DNA from: Vibrio sp. CB1-14
GTDB lineage: Bacteria; Pseudomonadota; Gammaproteobacteria; Enterobacterales; Vibrionaceae
DNA: 64,000 nt
Assembly: GCF_040412085.2 (NCBI RefSeq)
Contig: NZ_CP115920.1
Coordinates: forward strand, 806,001-870,000
Direction: 5' to 3'
The first letter of the stretch is position 1. Each line of letters begins with the position of its first letter. Both the position numbers and the translations under genes were made by a program. Positions 12,620 through 23,503 of the stretch are shown here, piece by piece. Below the pieces are notes generated by a model that did not search any database, was not told the origin of the DNA, and saw only the letters and a program-made list of their open reading frames with translations.

Positions 12620-14152
12620 TTAGAATACAAGATTCCAGCCTGCTGACTCCCAGTAGATTTGTTCGGTTTGTAAATCCGCTTGCAGCAGCTTGTTTTGCTC
12701 TAGCCAGTCGCTTTGGGTGCTGGTAAGTGTCCAAGTCTCATCGTCGATGGAAAGCTCAAGTGGCAACAGCTCCTCATTGCGCTGGCCATTAACGATGATC
12801 GCCAAACGCAAAATACCAATTAGGCCGACAATGTGCTTTTTCTTGAAGAGGGTAAACTCAGGCAGCTCTTGCAGTTTAAGCGCTTTGCGCTGAAAGCGGG
12901 TCAAGGTGGCGAGCACCAACTGCTGTTCGCTGTTAAAGCCAGGCATATTAGTATGGTTGAGAATATAACTCGAGTGCCGGTGGAAGGCTTGATAACTAAT
13001 ACTCAGTCCAACTTCGTGAAGCAGAGCGCTCCATTCCAATAAGCTGAACAATTCACTTTTCTTTTTAAGCCCCAGCGACTCGTGCACTTGATTCAAAAAC
13101 TCGTGTGCTTGACCTCGCACTCGCGCGGCGTGCTCAAGATCGACAAAGTGTTTTTTGGCTAAGTTCTCAGCAGTGCGCATACGAATATCAGAGCGCTCAA
13201 AACGTTCTTCCATTTCATATAGTAAGCCTTCACGCAGCGCACCAGAAGAAAAGTGCATCTCTTTGATTTTAAGACTCTCGAAGATAGCGGTGAGAATGGC
13301 AACGCCTGCCGCAAACACAGGTTTGCGCTCAGGGGTTAGTCCTTGCAGTGCGATATCATCGATGCTGTCGAACTCACACAGTTTGTCGATGAGCTTATAA
13401 AGTCGCTTATTATTGATGATGCCATCTTCATAGCCAATCCCAACGAGCACCTCTTTGATGGCTTTGATGGTGCCAGAGGAGCCGAGCGACACTTCCCAGC
13501 CTTTCTTTTTGTAACGCGGCGTCAAAGCTTCAAGGCGTTGTCTGGCCGAGAGAATGGCTTTGGTGAAGTTCTTAGACGAAAGCTTACCGTTGGCGAAGTA
13601 CTTACTGGTATAACTGACGCAGCCCATTTGAGTACTGTTAAGCAGCACAGGCTCAAACGCCTTTCCAATAATAAGTTCGGTACTACCACCACCAATATCA
13701 ACGACTAACTTTGAGTTGGACTCGGTTTGCGTATGAGCAACACCGGCATAGATAAGACGTGCTTCTTCTTCACCAGGAATGACTTCGATGGGGAAAGGCA
13801 GAACATCACGAGCTTTTTGCAAAAAGACATGGGCATTGGCTGCGATACGAAGAGTATGGGTTGCGGCAATACGAACATTGTCGACCTCGAAGCCTTGTAG
13901 ACGTTCGGCAAACATCGCGAGGCACTCCAGGCCTCGCTCCATTGCGGCGTCATCTAAGTTTCCATGCTCATCCAAACCGGAAGCCAGTCTGACGCGTTGC
14001 TTGTGCCTGCTGACTAGTTGCAAGTCTTGGTCGACGACTTTGGCGACCACCATGTGGAAGCTGTTTGACCCAAGGTCAATCGCTGCCACATCTTTGGTGA
14101 TAACGTCATTCGTCGGTTGATCTTTAGTGTTCGTGTCCGTGGTTTGACTCAT
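12620..14152 (-). CDS. ppx: Exopolyphosphatase
   Basis: A 510-residue enzyme of the Ppx/GppA family, which releases phosphate from the end of polyphosphate chains. The actin-like ATPase fold shows [17 protein letters not shown] (from about residue 24) and [14 protein letters not shown] (about 150). The C-terminal HD-like region begins near residue 320. Length is near that of E. coli PPX (513). It overlaps the end of ppk1 by 29 bases on the same strand, so synthesis and degradation enzymes are made from one transcript. Its downstream terminator is split by the IS4 copy. Confidence 0.96.
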   Translation of the reverse strand: MSQTTDTNTKDQPTNDVITKDVAAIDLGSNSFHMVVAKVVDQDLQLVSRHKQRVRLASGLDEHGNLDDAAMERGLECLAMFAERLQGFEVDNVRIAATHTLRIAANAHVFLQKARDVLPFPIEVIPGEEEARLIYAGVAHTQTESNSKLVVDIGGGSTELIIGKAFEPVLLNSTQMGCVSYTSKYFANGKLSSKNFTKAILSARQRLEALTPRYKKKGWEVSLGSSGTIKAIKEVLVGIGYEDGIINNKRLYKLIDKLCEFDSIDDIALQGLTPERKPVFAAGVAILTAIFESLKIKEMHFSSGALREGLLYEMEERFERSDIRMRTAENLAKKHFVDLEHAARVRGQAHEFLNQVHESLGLKKKSELFSLLEWSALLHEVGLSISYQAFHRHSSYILNHTNMPGFNSEQQLVLATLTRFQRKALKLQELPEFTLFKKKHIVGLIGILRLAIIVNGQRNEELLPLELSIDDETWTLTSTQSDWLEQNKLLQADLQTEQIYWESAGWNLVF

Positions 14153-16238
14153 TATGTTCTAGTTTTTGTTTGCGTTTTCTAGTTTGCTTCTCTACCTGTT
14201 TAAGATAGTCGTAAATAGCAATTTGTGAACGAACTTTCTTGCGATTACCACGAGGAACATAGGTGTTGCTCATCTCTTTATCAATCCAACGAGCCTTTAC
14301 CGTATCGGTAAAGTGGATGTTGACGATATCGATAATACGTTGCTTTAAGCGTTCATCTCGCACAGGTGCAGCCACTTCAATTCGGTGGTCGATGTTTCGC
14401 GTCATCCAATCTGCAGAGGAGATGTACACCTGTGGATCACCATCGTTATGAGCAATAATAACGCGAGGATGTTCTAAAAAGCGATCGACAATACTGATAA
14501 TTTTGATGTTATCACTGACACCTTCAATTCCTGGTACCAGTGAGCACATACCACGGATGATCATATTGATTTTTACGCCTGCGCTGCTTGCTTCATACAG
14601 TTTACTCACCAGACCTTTGTCGACAAGGTTGTTTACTTTGAGCGTCAACGCCGCTCTTTTGCCGATTTGTGCGTTGGCGATCTCGGTATCAATTAAGCGA
14701 TAGAGCTGCTTACGAGAGTTACGCGGTGAGACAATCAGTTGGTTAAACCTGACCGGACGATAAGGATTTTCGATATAACCGAACACATTGCGCACCTCAT
14801 TGGTGATCTCTTGATCCGCAGTGAGCAGCGAAAAGTCGGTATAGATCCGTGCCGTTCTCTCGTGGAAGTTCCCTGTCCCTACGTGAGCGTAACGAACGAT
14901 TTCTCCTTCCTCGCGTCGACTTATCAGCAGCAGCTTAGAGTGGATTTTCAAGCCCGGCGCACCGAAAATTACGTGGACGCCATTCTCGGTCAGTACTTTT
15001 GACCACTCAATGTTGGCCTCTTCATCGAAGCGAGCTTGCAGTTCTACCACCACAGTCACGCTCTTGCCATTGTGCATGGCATCAATCAGAGAGTTCATCA
15101 AACGTGAGTCTTTGGCAACACGATAGATGTTAATCTTAATGCTCAGCACTTTAGGGTCGAACGAGGCTTGGCGAACCAATTCCGTAATGTGCTCAAACGT
15201 GTGGTATGGATAGTAGAGCAGAATATCTTGAGCGCGGATGGCATCGAAGGTGTTGTCATAGCCGTCAAAATCAGCGCAGCGCATTGGCGGCAGGGGCTTA
15301 TTTTCTAGATAATCACGACCGACATTAGGGAAGCCGATAAAGTCTTTGAAATTGTGATAGCGGCTGCCTGGGATCAAACTGTCGTAGTTCGAGATACCCA
15401 GCTTGTCACACAGCGTGGTTAACATTTCTTCTGGCATATCGCGCTCGTAAACAAAGCGTACCGGCATTGCCGTTAAACGCTGGCTTACCCCTTCTGACAT
15501 TTGCTCTAACAGGCTGTGTTCAACCTCATGGCTTAAATCGTATTCTGCATCACGGGTCATTTTCATTGCATAACCGTTGAGCTCGTCGTAGTCGAAGAAA
15601 CCACGAAAGAGTTCATCAAGGCAGTAGCGGATAATGTTATCAAGCAGAATGATGGTCTTACGGCGTTTGCCTTTTTGCTCCGGCACCATGACAAAGCGAG
15701 GTAGGTGATCGGTTGGGATCTCTAAGATCGCATATTGAGAACTGTCGTTGGTTTTAAGGTCGACGACGATATACGCGTACTCGTCTTTCAGAAACTGTAA
15801 AACATCAATGTCGTCTTTGAGCATAAGTGGGGTGATGTGCGGCAGCACTTCTTTTTTAAAGTACTTTTTAATCCACTTCTGCTGGGTGTCATCAAGCTGA
15901 GTTTCATTGACGAGGAAAATGCGTCGGCGAGCCATCTCCATGATCAGCTCGCTATACAGTTCATCAAAGCGCTGGTTAAGTTTGAGCGCCTTGCTTTGCA
16001 TCTTCCCAAGCAGGTGTTTAGAGTTGTCATTAACGCCGCGGTCTTGGTTGATCAAAATACGACGTTTGACGTCTGAAAAACGAACTTTATAGAACTCATC
16101 CAAGTTGTTGGAAAAGATCCCCAAAAAACGGATCCTTTCGACCAGTGGAACTGTTTTATCCGCGGCTTCTTGCAACACGCGCTCATTAAACGATAACCAA
16201 CTAAGTTCTTTTTCTATATAGAGTTTTTCTGCGCTCAT
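14124..16238 (-). CDS. ppk1: Polyphosphate kinase 1
   Basis: A 704-residue PPK1, which makes polyphosphate from ATP. The N-terminus [19 protein letters not shown] is the family hallmark. The autophosphorylated histidine is H433 in [10 protein letters not shown] (E. coli H435), and the second active-site histidine is in [11 protein letters not shown] start at the ATG at 16238 ([11 protein letters not shown]); a GTG at 16250 would add four residues. Divergent from pstC; a lone ATGTCAT half-site on the minus strand at 16328-16334 may be part of a weak Pho box. ppx overlaps its 3' end. Confidence 0.97.
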   Translation of the reverse strand: MSAEKLYIEKELSWLSFNERVLQEAADKTVPLVERIRFLGIFSNNLDEFYKVRFSDVKRRILINQDRGVNDNSKHLLGKMQSKALKLNQRFDELYSELIMEMARRRIFLVNETQLDDTQQKWIKKYFKKEVLPHITPLMLKDDIDVLQFLKDEYAYIVVDLKTNDSSQYAILEIPTDHLPRFVMVPEQKGKRRKTIILLDNIIRYCLDELFRGFFDYDELNGYAMKMTRDAEYDLSHEVEHSLLEQMSEGVSQRLTAMPVRFVYERDMPEEMLTTLCDKLGISNYDSLIPGSRYHNFKDFIGFPNVGRDYLENKPLPPMRCADFDGYDNTFDAIRAQDILLYYPYHTFEHITELVRQASFDPKVLSIKINIYRVAKDSRLMNSLIDAMHNGKSVTVVVELQARFDEEANIEWSKVLTENGVHVIFGAPGLKIHSKLLLISRREEGEIVRYAHVGTGNFHERTARIYTDFSLLTADQEITNEVRNVFGYIENPYRPVRFNQLIVSPRNSRKQLYRLIDTEIANAQIGKRAALTLKVNNLVDKGLVSKLYEASSAGVKINMIIRGMCSLVPGIEGVSDNIKIISIVDRFLEHPRVIIAHNDGDPQVYISSADWMTRNIDHRIEVAAPVRDERLKQRIIDIVNIHFTDTVKARWIDKEMSNTYVPRGNRKKVRSQIAIYDYLKQVEKQTRKRKQKLEHNESNHGHEH

Positions 16239-16393
16239 GTACTCAACCACCGACGTTTGGGCTCACTACTGGGAAGCAGCAAAGCGGAATGTAAGATGAA
16301 TCTTGTCGTGAACCTTAGAGATTGTATATGACATTTTTATTTCAAAAAGCGTGCAACGCGACACATTTCATTATTTTCAGCACCTTAGATGCT

Positions 16394-16411
16394 ATGTAAT
16401 ATAACTGTCAT
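16394..16411 (+). promoter_or_regulatory. Pho box upstream of pstC
   Basis: Half sites ATGTAAT and CTGTCAT separated by ATAA, with the correct 11-base period. The second half is a perfect consensus. It lies 115 bases before pstC in the ppk1-pstC divergent region and is the probable PhoB operator for pstCAB-phoU. Confidence 0.75.
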
Positions 16412-16525
16412 CTAAACGAAATATTATGTTGAGGCAATTCGTGCATGCTGTTCACTTGCCTCTCGTCCTTGAAGGCAAACGCCTGATAACACTCAAACTG
16501 CATCATAAGAGAACATTAGTAGATT

Positions 16526-18730
16526 ATGGCAACGGCCAATTTTTCACTTCATACCAAAGATAGAAAACGTCTGATCAAAGATCGTTTGGTGCGTTGGATC
16601 GTCTCATTTGGTGGCTTGAGTGTACTCGCTGGGCTTATCTTCATCTTCGTCTACTTAGCTTATGTCACACTGCCTCTATTTTCCGATAACGAGGTCACAT
16701 GGCAGCCCGCGATCAGCTCTGATATTGCAGAAACGCCAGTTTTAACCTTAGTCAGCGATAGTGGTCATGACGGCTTATTCTTTTTTGCCGATGGTGGTTA
16801 TATCCAACAGTCGCTTGTTACGGGTGAACAGACTTCACATCGTTTGCCAGATAACATTGTGCGCTTGCAGGCCGTCGATGAAAAAATACTGCTAGCGGTG
16901 GATAGTAAAGGTCGTTACGCCGCGCTAAAACCTAAATTACAACTGGATCAAAGTAGTGGTGATGCACAGTTGATTGTTCCTGATCTTGATGAGGAGCAAT
17001 GGATCTCGCTGCCTAACGCGAAGCTGGTCAATGCAGTGGTCAATAAAGGTGAAACTGTCATTGCTAGTATCGATGAGCGCGGCATGCTGCAAGCTGGGTA
17101 TTCACACCACGCCACGGAATCAAGCAGTGGTGAGTTCTCTTTTGCTACCTTACCAACCACGATTGAGGGCGCAAAAGAGCTGGTCGTTACGCCAGATGGT
17201 CGCACCTTATATGTTCGCTTCGGCAATCAGCTGGTGGTGATTAACCGCAATGGACATTCGCTATACGCACGTGAGGTGGTTGACTTATCGGCGCCGAATG
17301 GTGTCAACGTCAGTGGTGTACATTTGTTGTCTGGGGCATATTCGCTGCTGGTGCAATATGACAATCAGCAGGTTTGGCAATGGTTTGATGTATTGATTGA
17401 AGGCGAGCGTAAACTTACGCCGATTCGCTCATTTCAGTTTGATGCTGATATCGCGTTTTTGACGGCAGAGGCTACGAGTAAGGGCTTCAACGTACTGCTT
17501 GCGAGTCCACAGACTTCTGAATCAGCGTCAAACAGCTTTCAGTTGCAAAGTCTCTATACCACGAGCGAAAAGCTCGTTTCCGAGAGCCCAGTGCCTAGTT
17601 CAGACGTGCGTGATTTCGCCTTGTCCAACAATGGCCATTACGCGCTAGTGTTGTCTGAGGGTGCAATGTACCGCGCCTATCTACCTAATGAGCACCAAGA
17701 GATTTCGCTGAGTGCATTGTGGCAAAAGGTGTGGTACGAAAGCTACCCTGAGCCGGAATTTATTTGGCAAACCACCGCCGCTTCCGATGATTTTGAAGCC
17801 AAATACAGTCTGGTTCCGATTGCGTTTGGTACCATAAAGGCAGCTCTATTTGCGATGCTGTTTTCTGTGCCGATTGCGGTGTTTGGCGCCATCTACACCG
17901 CGTACTTTATGTCGTCGAAAATGCGCCGCGTGGTTAAGCCGACGATCGAGCTAATGGAAGCGTTGCCAACCGTCATTATTGGCTTTTTGGCAGGACTTTG
18001 GTTCGCCCCTATCGTGGAAACGCATTTACCGGCGATTTTGCTGTTGCTGGTGGCATTACCGCTGCTCTCTTTGTTGTCTGGCGCGGTGTGGTACGCCATC
18101 CCTAAAGCGTACACATCAAAGCTGCCAAGCGGCTTACATCCTTTCACCCTCATACCTGTCATCTTGATTGCCATCTATTTGGCAATGGCGTTATCTAGTG
18201 ATATGGAAGTGATGTTGTTCAATGGTGATGCAAGAGTATTTCTCGCGACACATGGAATTGATTTCGATCAGCGCAATGCTTTAGTGGTGGGCTTTGCTAT
18301 GGGCTTTGCGGTTATCCCAACTATTTTTACCATTGCCGAAGATGCCATTTTCTCAGTTCCCAAACACCTGTCTGATGGCTCGCTAGCGCTAGGAGCGACA
18401 CAGTGGCAAACACTGATCTATGTAGTGCTGCTTACCGCCAGTCCAGGCATTTTCTCTGCGGTCATGATGGGACTAGGGCGCGCCGTTGGCGAGACGATGA
18501 TCGTGCTGATGGCAACGGGTAATACGCCGATCCTCGATTGGAATATTTTCGAAGGTATGAGAACGCTATCGGCCACTATGGCTGTCGAGTTACCTGAATC
18601 TGAGGTTGGTAGCAGTCACTACCGCTTGCTGTTCCTGATGGCGCTTATCTTGTTTAGTTTTACCTTTGTAGTGAACTCGCTAGCGGAGTGGGTGAGACAA
18701 CGACTCCGGGAGAAATACAGTGCGCTTTAA
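16526..18730 (+). CDS. pstC: Phosphate ABC transporter permease PstC, large form
   Basis: A 734-residue inner-membrane permease, more than twice the length of E. coli PstC (319). A transmembrane helix lies at about 30-50. Then comes a large periplasmic region (about 55-425) with repeated beta-rich units such as VVTPDGRTLYVRFGNQLVV, resembling a beta-propeller. The permease domain follows (about 430-734), with the ABC-contact loop [15 protein letters not shown]. Such extended PstC proteins occur in vibrios and pseudomonads; the role of the extra domain is unknown to me. pstA follows after 20 bases. Confidence 0.94.
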   Translation: MATANFSLHTKDRKRLIKDRLVRWIVSFGGLSVLAGLIFIFVYLAYVTLPLFSDNEVTWQPAISSDIAETPVLTLVSDSGHDGLFFFADGGYIQQSLVTGEQTSHRLPDNIVRLQAVDEKILLAVDSKGRYAALKPKLQLDQSSGDAQLIVPDLDEEQWISLPNAKLVNAVVNKGETVIASIDERGMLQAGYSHHATESSSGEFSFATLPTTIEGAKELVVTPDGRTLYVRFGNQLVVINRNGHSLYAREVVDLSAPNGVNVSGVHLLSGAYSLLVQYDNQQVWQWFDVLIEGERKLTPIRSFQFDADIAFLTAEATSKGFNVLLASPQTSESASNSFQLQSLYTTSEKLVSESPVPSSDVRDFALSNNGHYALVLSEGAMYRAYLPNEHQEISLSALWQKVWYESYPEPEFIWQTTAASDDFEAKYSLVPIAFGTIKAALFAMLFSVPIAVFGAIYTAYFMSSKMRRVVKPTIELMEALPTVIIGFLAGLWFAPIVETHLPAILLLLVALPLLSLLSGAVWYAIPKAYTSKLPSGLHPFTLIPVILIAIYLAMALSSDMEVMLFNGDARVFLATHGIDFDQRNALVVGFAMGFAVIPTIFTIAEDAIFSVPKHLSDGSLALGATQWQTLIYVVLLTASPGIFSAVMMGLGRAVGETMIVLMATGNTPILDWNIFEGMRTLSATMAVELPESEVGSSHYRLLFLMALILFSFTFVVNSLAEWVRQRLREKYSAL

Positions 18731-18750
18731 TTGTATAGGGGAGCCGGAGC

Positions 18751-20397
18751 ATGTTTAAGTGGTTCAAATCTGGGTCACCTTGGGTTTGGCTCACTGGTGG
18801 TGCGGTCAGCATCAGCTTGATTTCCGTGCTTGGTTTATTGCTGCTTATCGGTTGGCGAGGGCTGACCTACTTTTGGCCAGCGCCGCTCTATCAGTGGCAA
18901 GATGACCAAGGCGGGGCATTAATTGGGCAAGTCTATTCAAAGACTTGGGTACCCACTTACAATATTCCTAACGCACAGTTGTTGCTACCAACTGACATCC
19001 TAGAGCAGGGTAAGGTAGAGCGCTATAGCATCAAAGTGGCCAACCGAGATTTGTATGGCATCGACTTTGTGTCTCTGCTTTCATCACAGCTTCATGATTC
19101 TCAGACTCCAGCGGATCTGGTGGTGATTGAACGTACTCGTGGCGGAAACTTCTTCGGTCGTATCCTTGATCTTAAAGGTGTAGAGGGGCTACAAGAAACG
19201 GCGATAGCCGAGACGTTAACGTTTGAGCTTCAACAGATCGCGCTGATCCGCGATCGCATAGACGGTATTACCGAGCGCCGATTAAAAGGATTGAATCACC
19301 AACTTGAAGCTCTGCGTTTGAAGCAGCGCCGTGATAGCTTGAATGGCGTGCTGACGGAAGAGTTAACGCTTCGCTATCAGCAGCAAAATGCGATCATCCG
19401 GGAGCAACTGAGCCAAACTGACATTGAGCTTGACGAGCTAAGGGCTGAGTTAGCGAGCAAAACTTTGGTTGTCGAAGATATGCGCGGCGAGCGATTAGAA
19501 ATTGGCCTCAATCGCGTGTTGGATTTTTGGTATCCGAATCAAATGAGCTACGCCGATAAGCTTTCTCATTGGGGACATCAGGTTTGGAAGTTCTTATCGG
19601 ATGATCCGCGTGAATCGAACTCTGAAGGTGGCGTGTTTCCTGCAATCTTTGGCACCGTACTGCTGGTGATTATCATGTCGGTCATGGTGATGCCGCTCGG
19701 TGTGCTGGTGGCGGTGTATTTGCACGAATACGCTGAGAACAATTTACTGACGCGCATGATACGGGTCGGGGTTATCAACTTGGCAGGTGTGCCGTCGATT
19801 GTTTATGGTGTATTTGGATTGGGTTTTTTTGTCTACACCATTGGCGGCTCTATCGATTCTTTGTTTTATGCCGAGCGGTTGCCGGCGCCAACGTTTGGAA
19901 CGCCAGGCCTGCTATGGTCATCGCTGACCCTTGCAATTTTGACGCTGCCGGTGGTGATTGTGGCGACAGAAGAGGGTTTAAATCGTATTCCAACGTCTGC
20001 TCGTCATGGCTCACTTGCACTTGGTGCTACGCAGTCGGAGACCCTGTGGCGAATCGTACTACCCATGGCAAGCCCTGCCATCATTACCGGCTTAATCTTA
20101 GCGGTTGCTCGCGCGGCGGGTGAGGTGGCGCCATTAATGCTGGTAGGCGTGGTAAAATTGGCATCAAGTCTACCGGTGGACTCACAGTTTCCGTTTTTGC
20201 ACCTTGAGCGTAAATTTATGCATCTCGGTTTTCATATTTACGATGTGGGTTTCCAGACATCCAACATTGAAGCAGCGAGACCATTGGTTTACGCAACCTC
20301 GTTCTTGCTGGTTACCGTCGTGGTTGGGCTAAACTTAACGGCAATAGCGATACGAAATAACCTGCGTGAAAAATACCGCACACTAGGACAAGATTAA
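18751..20397 (+). CDS. pstA: Phosphate ABC transporter permease PstA, large form
   Basis: A 548-residue permease (E. coli PstA has 296). An N-terminal transmembrane helix (about 14-36) is followed by a periplasmic insert. Its second half, about residues 160-250, is rich in L, E, Q and R ([20 protein letters not shown]) and should form a coiled coil. The permease domain has the contact loop [19 protein letters not shown]. It pairs with PstC to form the channel. pstB begins 2 bases after its stop. Confidence 0.95.
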   Translation: MFKWFKSGSPWVWLTGGAVSISLISVLGLLLLIGWRGLTYFWPAPLYQWQDDQGGALIGQVYSKTWVPTYNIPNAQLLLPTDILEQGKVERYSIKVANRDLYGIDFVSLLSSQLHDSQTPADLVVIERTRGGNFFGRILDLKGVEGLQETAIAETLTFELQQIALIRDRIDGITERRLKGLNHQLEALRLKQRRDSLNGVLTEELTLRYQQQNAIIREQLSQTDIELDELRAELASKTLVVEDMRGERLEIGLNRVLDFWYPNQMSYADKLSHWGHQVWKFLSDDPRESNSEGGVFPAIFGTVLLVIIMSVMVMPLGVLVAVYLHEYAENNLLTRMIRVGVINLAGVPSIVYGVFGLGFFVYTIGGSIDSLFYAERLPAPTFGTPGLLWSSLTLAILTLPVVIVATEEGLNRIPTSARHGSLALGATQSETLWRIVLPMASPAIITGLILAVARAAGEVAPLMLVGVVKLASSLPVDSQFPFLHLERKFMHLGFHIYDVGFQTSNIEAARPLVYATSFLLVTVVVGLNLTAIAIRNNLREKYRTLGQD

Positions 20398-20399
20398 CC

Positions 20400-21218
20400 A
20401 TGTTTTCTATCAACCAGACTCTGGGCTATCCAACGCCTTTAGATGTGAACAACCTAAGTGATGAGCAAACTGCCATTGCTATTGAAAACTTGAACTTGTA
20501 CTACGGTAATAAGCAGGCATTGGATGATGTATCGATGCGTATTCCCAAAGGACAAGTTACGGCGTTTATCGGCCCGTCAGGCTGCGGTAAATCAACCTTG
20601 CTGCGCTGCATTAATCGAATGAATGATTTGATTGAAGGGTGCACGGTTGAAGGTAAAGTGAAGCTTCATGGTGGCAATGTCTATCATCCTAAAGTCGATG
20701 TAGCGACGCTGCGCCGCCGCGTAGGCATGGTGTTTCAGCGCCCGAATCCTTTTCCTAAATCCATTTATGAAAATGTCGTGTATGGACTCAGGCTGCAAGG
20801 CATCAAAAACAGTCGTAACCTCGATGATGCGGTTGAGCGCTCTTTGCGAGCAGCTGCGCTGTGGGATGAAGTAAAAGATCGCTTACATGAAAACGCATTT
20901 GGGTTATCTGGTGGTCAACAGCAGCGATTGGTCATTGCCCGTGCTATCGCCATTGAGCCTGAGGTATTGCTGCTGGATGAGCCGACATCGGCGCTCGATC
21001 CTATCTCTACTCTGACTATTGAAGAGCTGATTAACGACCTGAAAACCAAGTACACGGTTGTGATCGTGACCCATAATATGCAGCAAGCGGCTCGAGTGAG
21101 TGATCATACCGCGTTCATTCATCTTGGAAAACTGGTAGAGTACGCCGATACAGATACTATATTTACTTCACCGATAGAAAAACAAACCGAAGACTACATC
21201 ACGGGTCGCTACGGCTGA
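20400..21218 (+). CDS. pstB: Phosphate ABC transporter ATP-binding protein PstB
   Basis: A 272-residue ABC ATPase. Walker A is GPSGCGKST (about residues 59-67), the signature motif is LSGGQQQR, Walker B is [13 protein letters not shown], and the switch histidine is in [16 protein letters not shown]. The phosphate-specific feature [15 protein letters not shown] is present. It powers PstCA and, with PhoU, takes part in signalling to PhoR. It is tightly packed behind pstA. Confidence 0.98.
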   Translation: MFSINQTLGYPTPLDVNNLSDEQTAIAIENLNLYYGNKQALDDVSMRIPKGQVTAFIGPSGCGKSTLLRCINRMNDLIEGCTVEGKVKLHGGNVYHPKVDVATLRRRVGMVFQRPNPFPKSIYENVVYGLRLQGIKNSRNLDDAVERSLRAAALWDEVKDRLHENAFGLSGGQQQRLVIARAIAIEPEVLLLDEPTSALDPISTLTIEELINDLKTKYTVVIVTHNMQQAARVSDHTAFIHLGKLVEYADTDTIFTSPIEKQTEDYITGRYG

Positions 21219-21256
21219 TTGACAGGCTTTAGGGTTACAACAGGAAATTTTCACAC

Positions 21257-21952
21257 ATGCATTTTGGTCGTCATATCTCAGGTCAATTCAACGCCGAGCT
21301 TGAGTCTATTCGTACCCACGTTTTGACCATGGGAGGCTTGGTTGAGCAACAGCTGTCGTTTGCAATGCAGGCTCTGCATAAAGACGATATTGAGCTTGCC
21401 CGAAAAGTGGTAAGAGACGATCACAAAGTCAATGCAATGGAAGTGTCTATCGATGAAGCGTGCACTCGTATCATTGCCAAGCGTCAGCCCACCGCCAAAG
21501 ATCTTCGTTTGGTGATGGCCATTATCAAAACCATAACGGATTTAGAGCGCATTGGTGATGTGGCAACCCGTATCGCGCGTGTAGCCATAGAGCAGCCATC
21601 AACTAAGCACCAAAAGTTCCATGTTTCTTTGGAGCCGTTATGCCGACAAGCCATTGCTATGCTGCATCAAGTACTTGACGCGTTTGCTCGCATGGACGTT
21701 GATGCGGCGGCAGAAGTCTACAAGCTGGATGATAAGTTAGACGCGGAATACGAAGCGGTGATCCGTCAGTTGATGACCTATATGATGGAAGACCCAAAGA
21801 ACATCCCTAACATTCTTCAGGTCATGTGGTCAGCACGTGCTATCGAGCGTGTTGGCGATCGCTGTCAAAATATCTGTGAGTACATTATCTACTTCGTGAA
21901 AGGGAAAGATGTACGCCACTTAGATGAGAAGGCCATCAAGGACATTTTGTAA
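21257..21952 (+). CDS. phoU: Phosphate signalling protein PhoU
   Basis: A 231-residue all-helical protein made of two three-helix repeats. Each has a metal-binding acidic motif: [16 protein letters not shown] in the first and [16 protein letters not shown] in the second. PhoU links PstB to PhoR and keeps the Pho regulon off when phosphate is plentiful. It is the last gene of pstCAB-phoU, 38 bases after pstB. The next gene is convergent and no classical terminator is visible in the 20-base gap. Confidence 0.97.
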   Translation: MHFGRHISGQFNAELESIRTHVLTMGGLVEQQLSFAMQALHKDDIELARKVVRDDHKVNAMEVSIDEACTRIIAKRQPTAKDLRLVMAIIKTITDLERIGDVATRIARVAIEQPSTKHQKFHVSLEPLCRQAIAMLHQVLDAFARMDVDAAAEVYKLDDKLDAEYEAVIRQLMTYMMEDPKNIPNILQVMWSARAIERVGDRCQNICEYIIYFVKGKDVRHLDEKAIKDIL

Positions 21953-21972
21953 TCTGTCGCCTCCGTTTCGAG

Positions 21973-22482
21973 TTAGAAGCGACCAACCACGCCAAAGCTT
22001 AATGAGAAGTGCGAGCCCATAGAGATGAAGGTGTTGCTCGCACCGAACACGTCATAATCAAAGCCGGTTCTTAGACCAAAGCTTGGATTTAGCATGTACA
22101 CGTAACCCGCACTGATGCTAAGTCCGTTAGCACTGCGATTAAGCAACTCACTGTTGATGCGCTTCTCGCCACGATAGTTGGCGAGGCCGATCTCTGCTTG
22201 CAGTCCATAGTTCTCACGATCGCCAAACATATGCTGTAGGCCTAGACGATAAGAGTCGATGGTCTCGTCATAGCGGTCGGTATCGTAATACTTGCGCGCA
22301 TAGCTTACGTAAACCGCATCCATTCCTAGAGCATCAGCGACACCAAGCTGAACGCCAGCACCGTTAAAAGCACCAATTTTTACATCTGGAGACAGATGGA
22401 TGCTTTGCGCTTGAGCTTCCGACGCTATGGCGGTGAGGGGCAAGGTAGCAAGGATGGGTAGTAGCAGCTTTTTCATGGTCAT
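21973..22482 (-). CDS. Outer-membrane beta-barrel protein, function unknown
   Basis: A protein of about 169 residues with a signal peptide (MKKLLLPILATLPLTAIASEAQA) and then alternating aromatic/hydrophobic strands. It ends in GVVGRF, with the terminal phenylalanine typical of proteins recognised by the BAM complex. This fits a small eight-strand barrel such as the OmpW/OmpA-barrel type, but no named family is clear. Starts are possible at 22482 or 22476; the longer frame to 22494 would run into a hairpin and is unlikely. No strong ribosome binding site is visible. Confidence 0.8.
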   Translation of the reverse strand: MTMKKLLLPILATLPLTAIASEAQAQSIHLSPDVKIGAFNGAGVQLGVADALGMDAVYVSYARKYYDTDRYDETIDSYRLGLQHMFGDRENYGLQAEIGLANYRGEKRINSELLNRSANGLSISAGYVYMLNPSFGLRTGFDYDVFGASNTFISMGSHFSLSFGVVGRF

Positions 22483-22492
22483 ATCTAATCGC

Positions 22493-22528
22493 AAACAGGA
22501 GGAGCGCCGATGGTAGCGGCTCCTGTTT
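22493..22528. other. Hairpin in the leader of the barrel-protein gene
   Basis: AAACAGGAG and CTCCTGTTT pair around an inner partly paired loop. It lies between the LysR gene stop and the barrel-protein start, both on the minus strand. There is no T run, so it is not a typical terminator. It could shape the mRNA leader or stabilise the 3' end of the upstream message. Confidence 0.5.
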
Positions 22529-22561
22529 ATGCTGACTAAGTAGCGCCACTAATAGCTTTAA

Positions 22562-23503
22562 TTAGCTGTGCTTATTGGCTTGCTGCGGCAATCTTTCTTC
22601 GATGATGGATTCTATCCATTTTGCTTTTGCAGAGTGGCGGTTTTTGTTGTGCAAGTAGCCAAATAGGCGCTTGGTATAAATCTGCCCATCTATTTCCACT
22701 TTGAGTGAGCGTAATTGGGAGTAATTGTGGATCGGAAACAAATTAGAATGCGGAAGTAGCATATCAGTAGATTCAATCACATCGATAAGTGCTAACAGCA
22801 TCTCTGAGCGAAATCCCACTTTAGGTGTGTAGCCTTGTCGCTCTAGGATTTGGCTGGCATAGGTGAAGTGATCATTCCATCCCGGGGAGATAAGTGAAGC
22901 CAGCTCGTAACCGACGGAGTCTTTAGGCGTGATGAGTGGTTTAGTAATGGGGTGGTCTTGACGTACGATAATGCGCGCTTCTAAATCAAACAGAGGATCA
23001 CGAGCCAGCTCTTTAGACAGATGTTCAAGATCGTAATGCACGCCGTAAAACACCTCTCCATTGCGAATTTTCTCCGCCGTGGTTTGATTCCAGCTGAGTA
23101 GCTCCAAATTTAGCAGTGGCGCTTGCTGCCTAAAAGCAGTAAATAACGCACCCGCAAGGCTTGTCATGACGATCGGAGCTAACGCGATGCGTATCGTCCC
23201 TGTAAGTGTCGCTGGATCAAACTCCTCCAGCTGATTGAGCGCTGCTTCTAAACCATCAACAAATGGTGCGATTTTATCCTCAAGATCTAAAGCAAAGGGT
23301 GTTGGCTCAAGGCCGCCTTGGACTTTGACAAACAGTTCATCTTCAAACACGGTACGAAGTTTTTGTAGAGCTTGGCTAACTGCAGGCTGCGTGACGTAAA
23401 GCCGTTCCGCTGCCTTACGGGTATTGCGCTCTTGCAGCAAAATACGAAAGGTTTTTAACAGATTTAGGTCGAGTCGACTAAACAGTTGCGTTGATTCAGT
23501 CAT
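22562..23503 (-). CDS. LysR family transcriptional regulator
   Basis: A 313-residue LysR-type regulator. The N-terminal winged helix-turn-helix is clear (FRILLQERNTRKAAERLYVT, then QPAVSQALQKLR), followed by the two-lobed effector domain. I start at the ATG at 23503 (MTESTQLFSRLDLNLLKTF); the longer frame to 23578 lies inside ppk2. The ATG overlaps the ppk2 stop by eight bases (ATGACTGA), so translation is probably coupled and the regulator is made with the polyphosphate kinase. Its target and ligand are unknown. Confidence 0.93.
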   Translation of the reverse strand: MTESTQLFSRLDLNLLKTFRILLQERNTRKAAERLYVTQPAVSQALQKLRTVFEDELFVKVQGGLEPTPFALDLEDKIAPFVDGLEAALNQLEEFDPATLTGTIRIALAPIVMTSLAGALFTAFRQQAPLLNLELLSWNQTTAEKIRNGEVFYGVHYDLEHLSKELARDPLFDLEARIIVRQDHPITKPLITPKDSVGYELASLISPGWNDHFTYASQILERQGYTPKVGFRSEMLLALIDVIESTDMLLPHSNLFPIHNYSQLRSLKVEIDGQIYTKRLFGYLHNKNRHSAKAKWIESIIEERLPQQANKHS

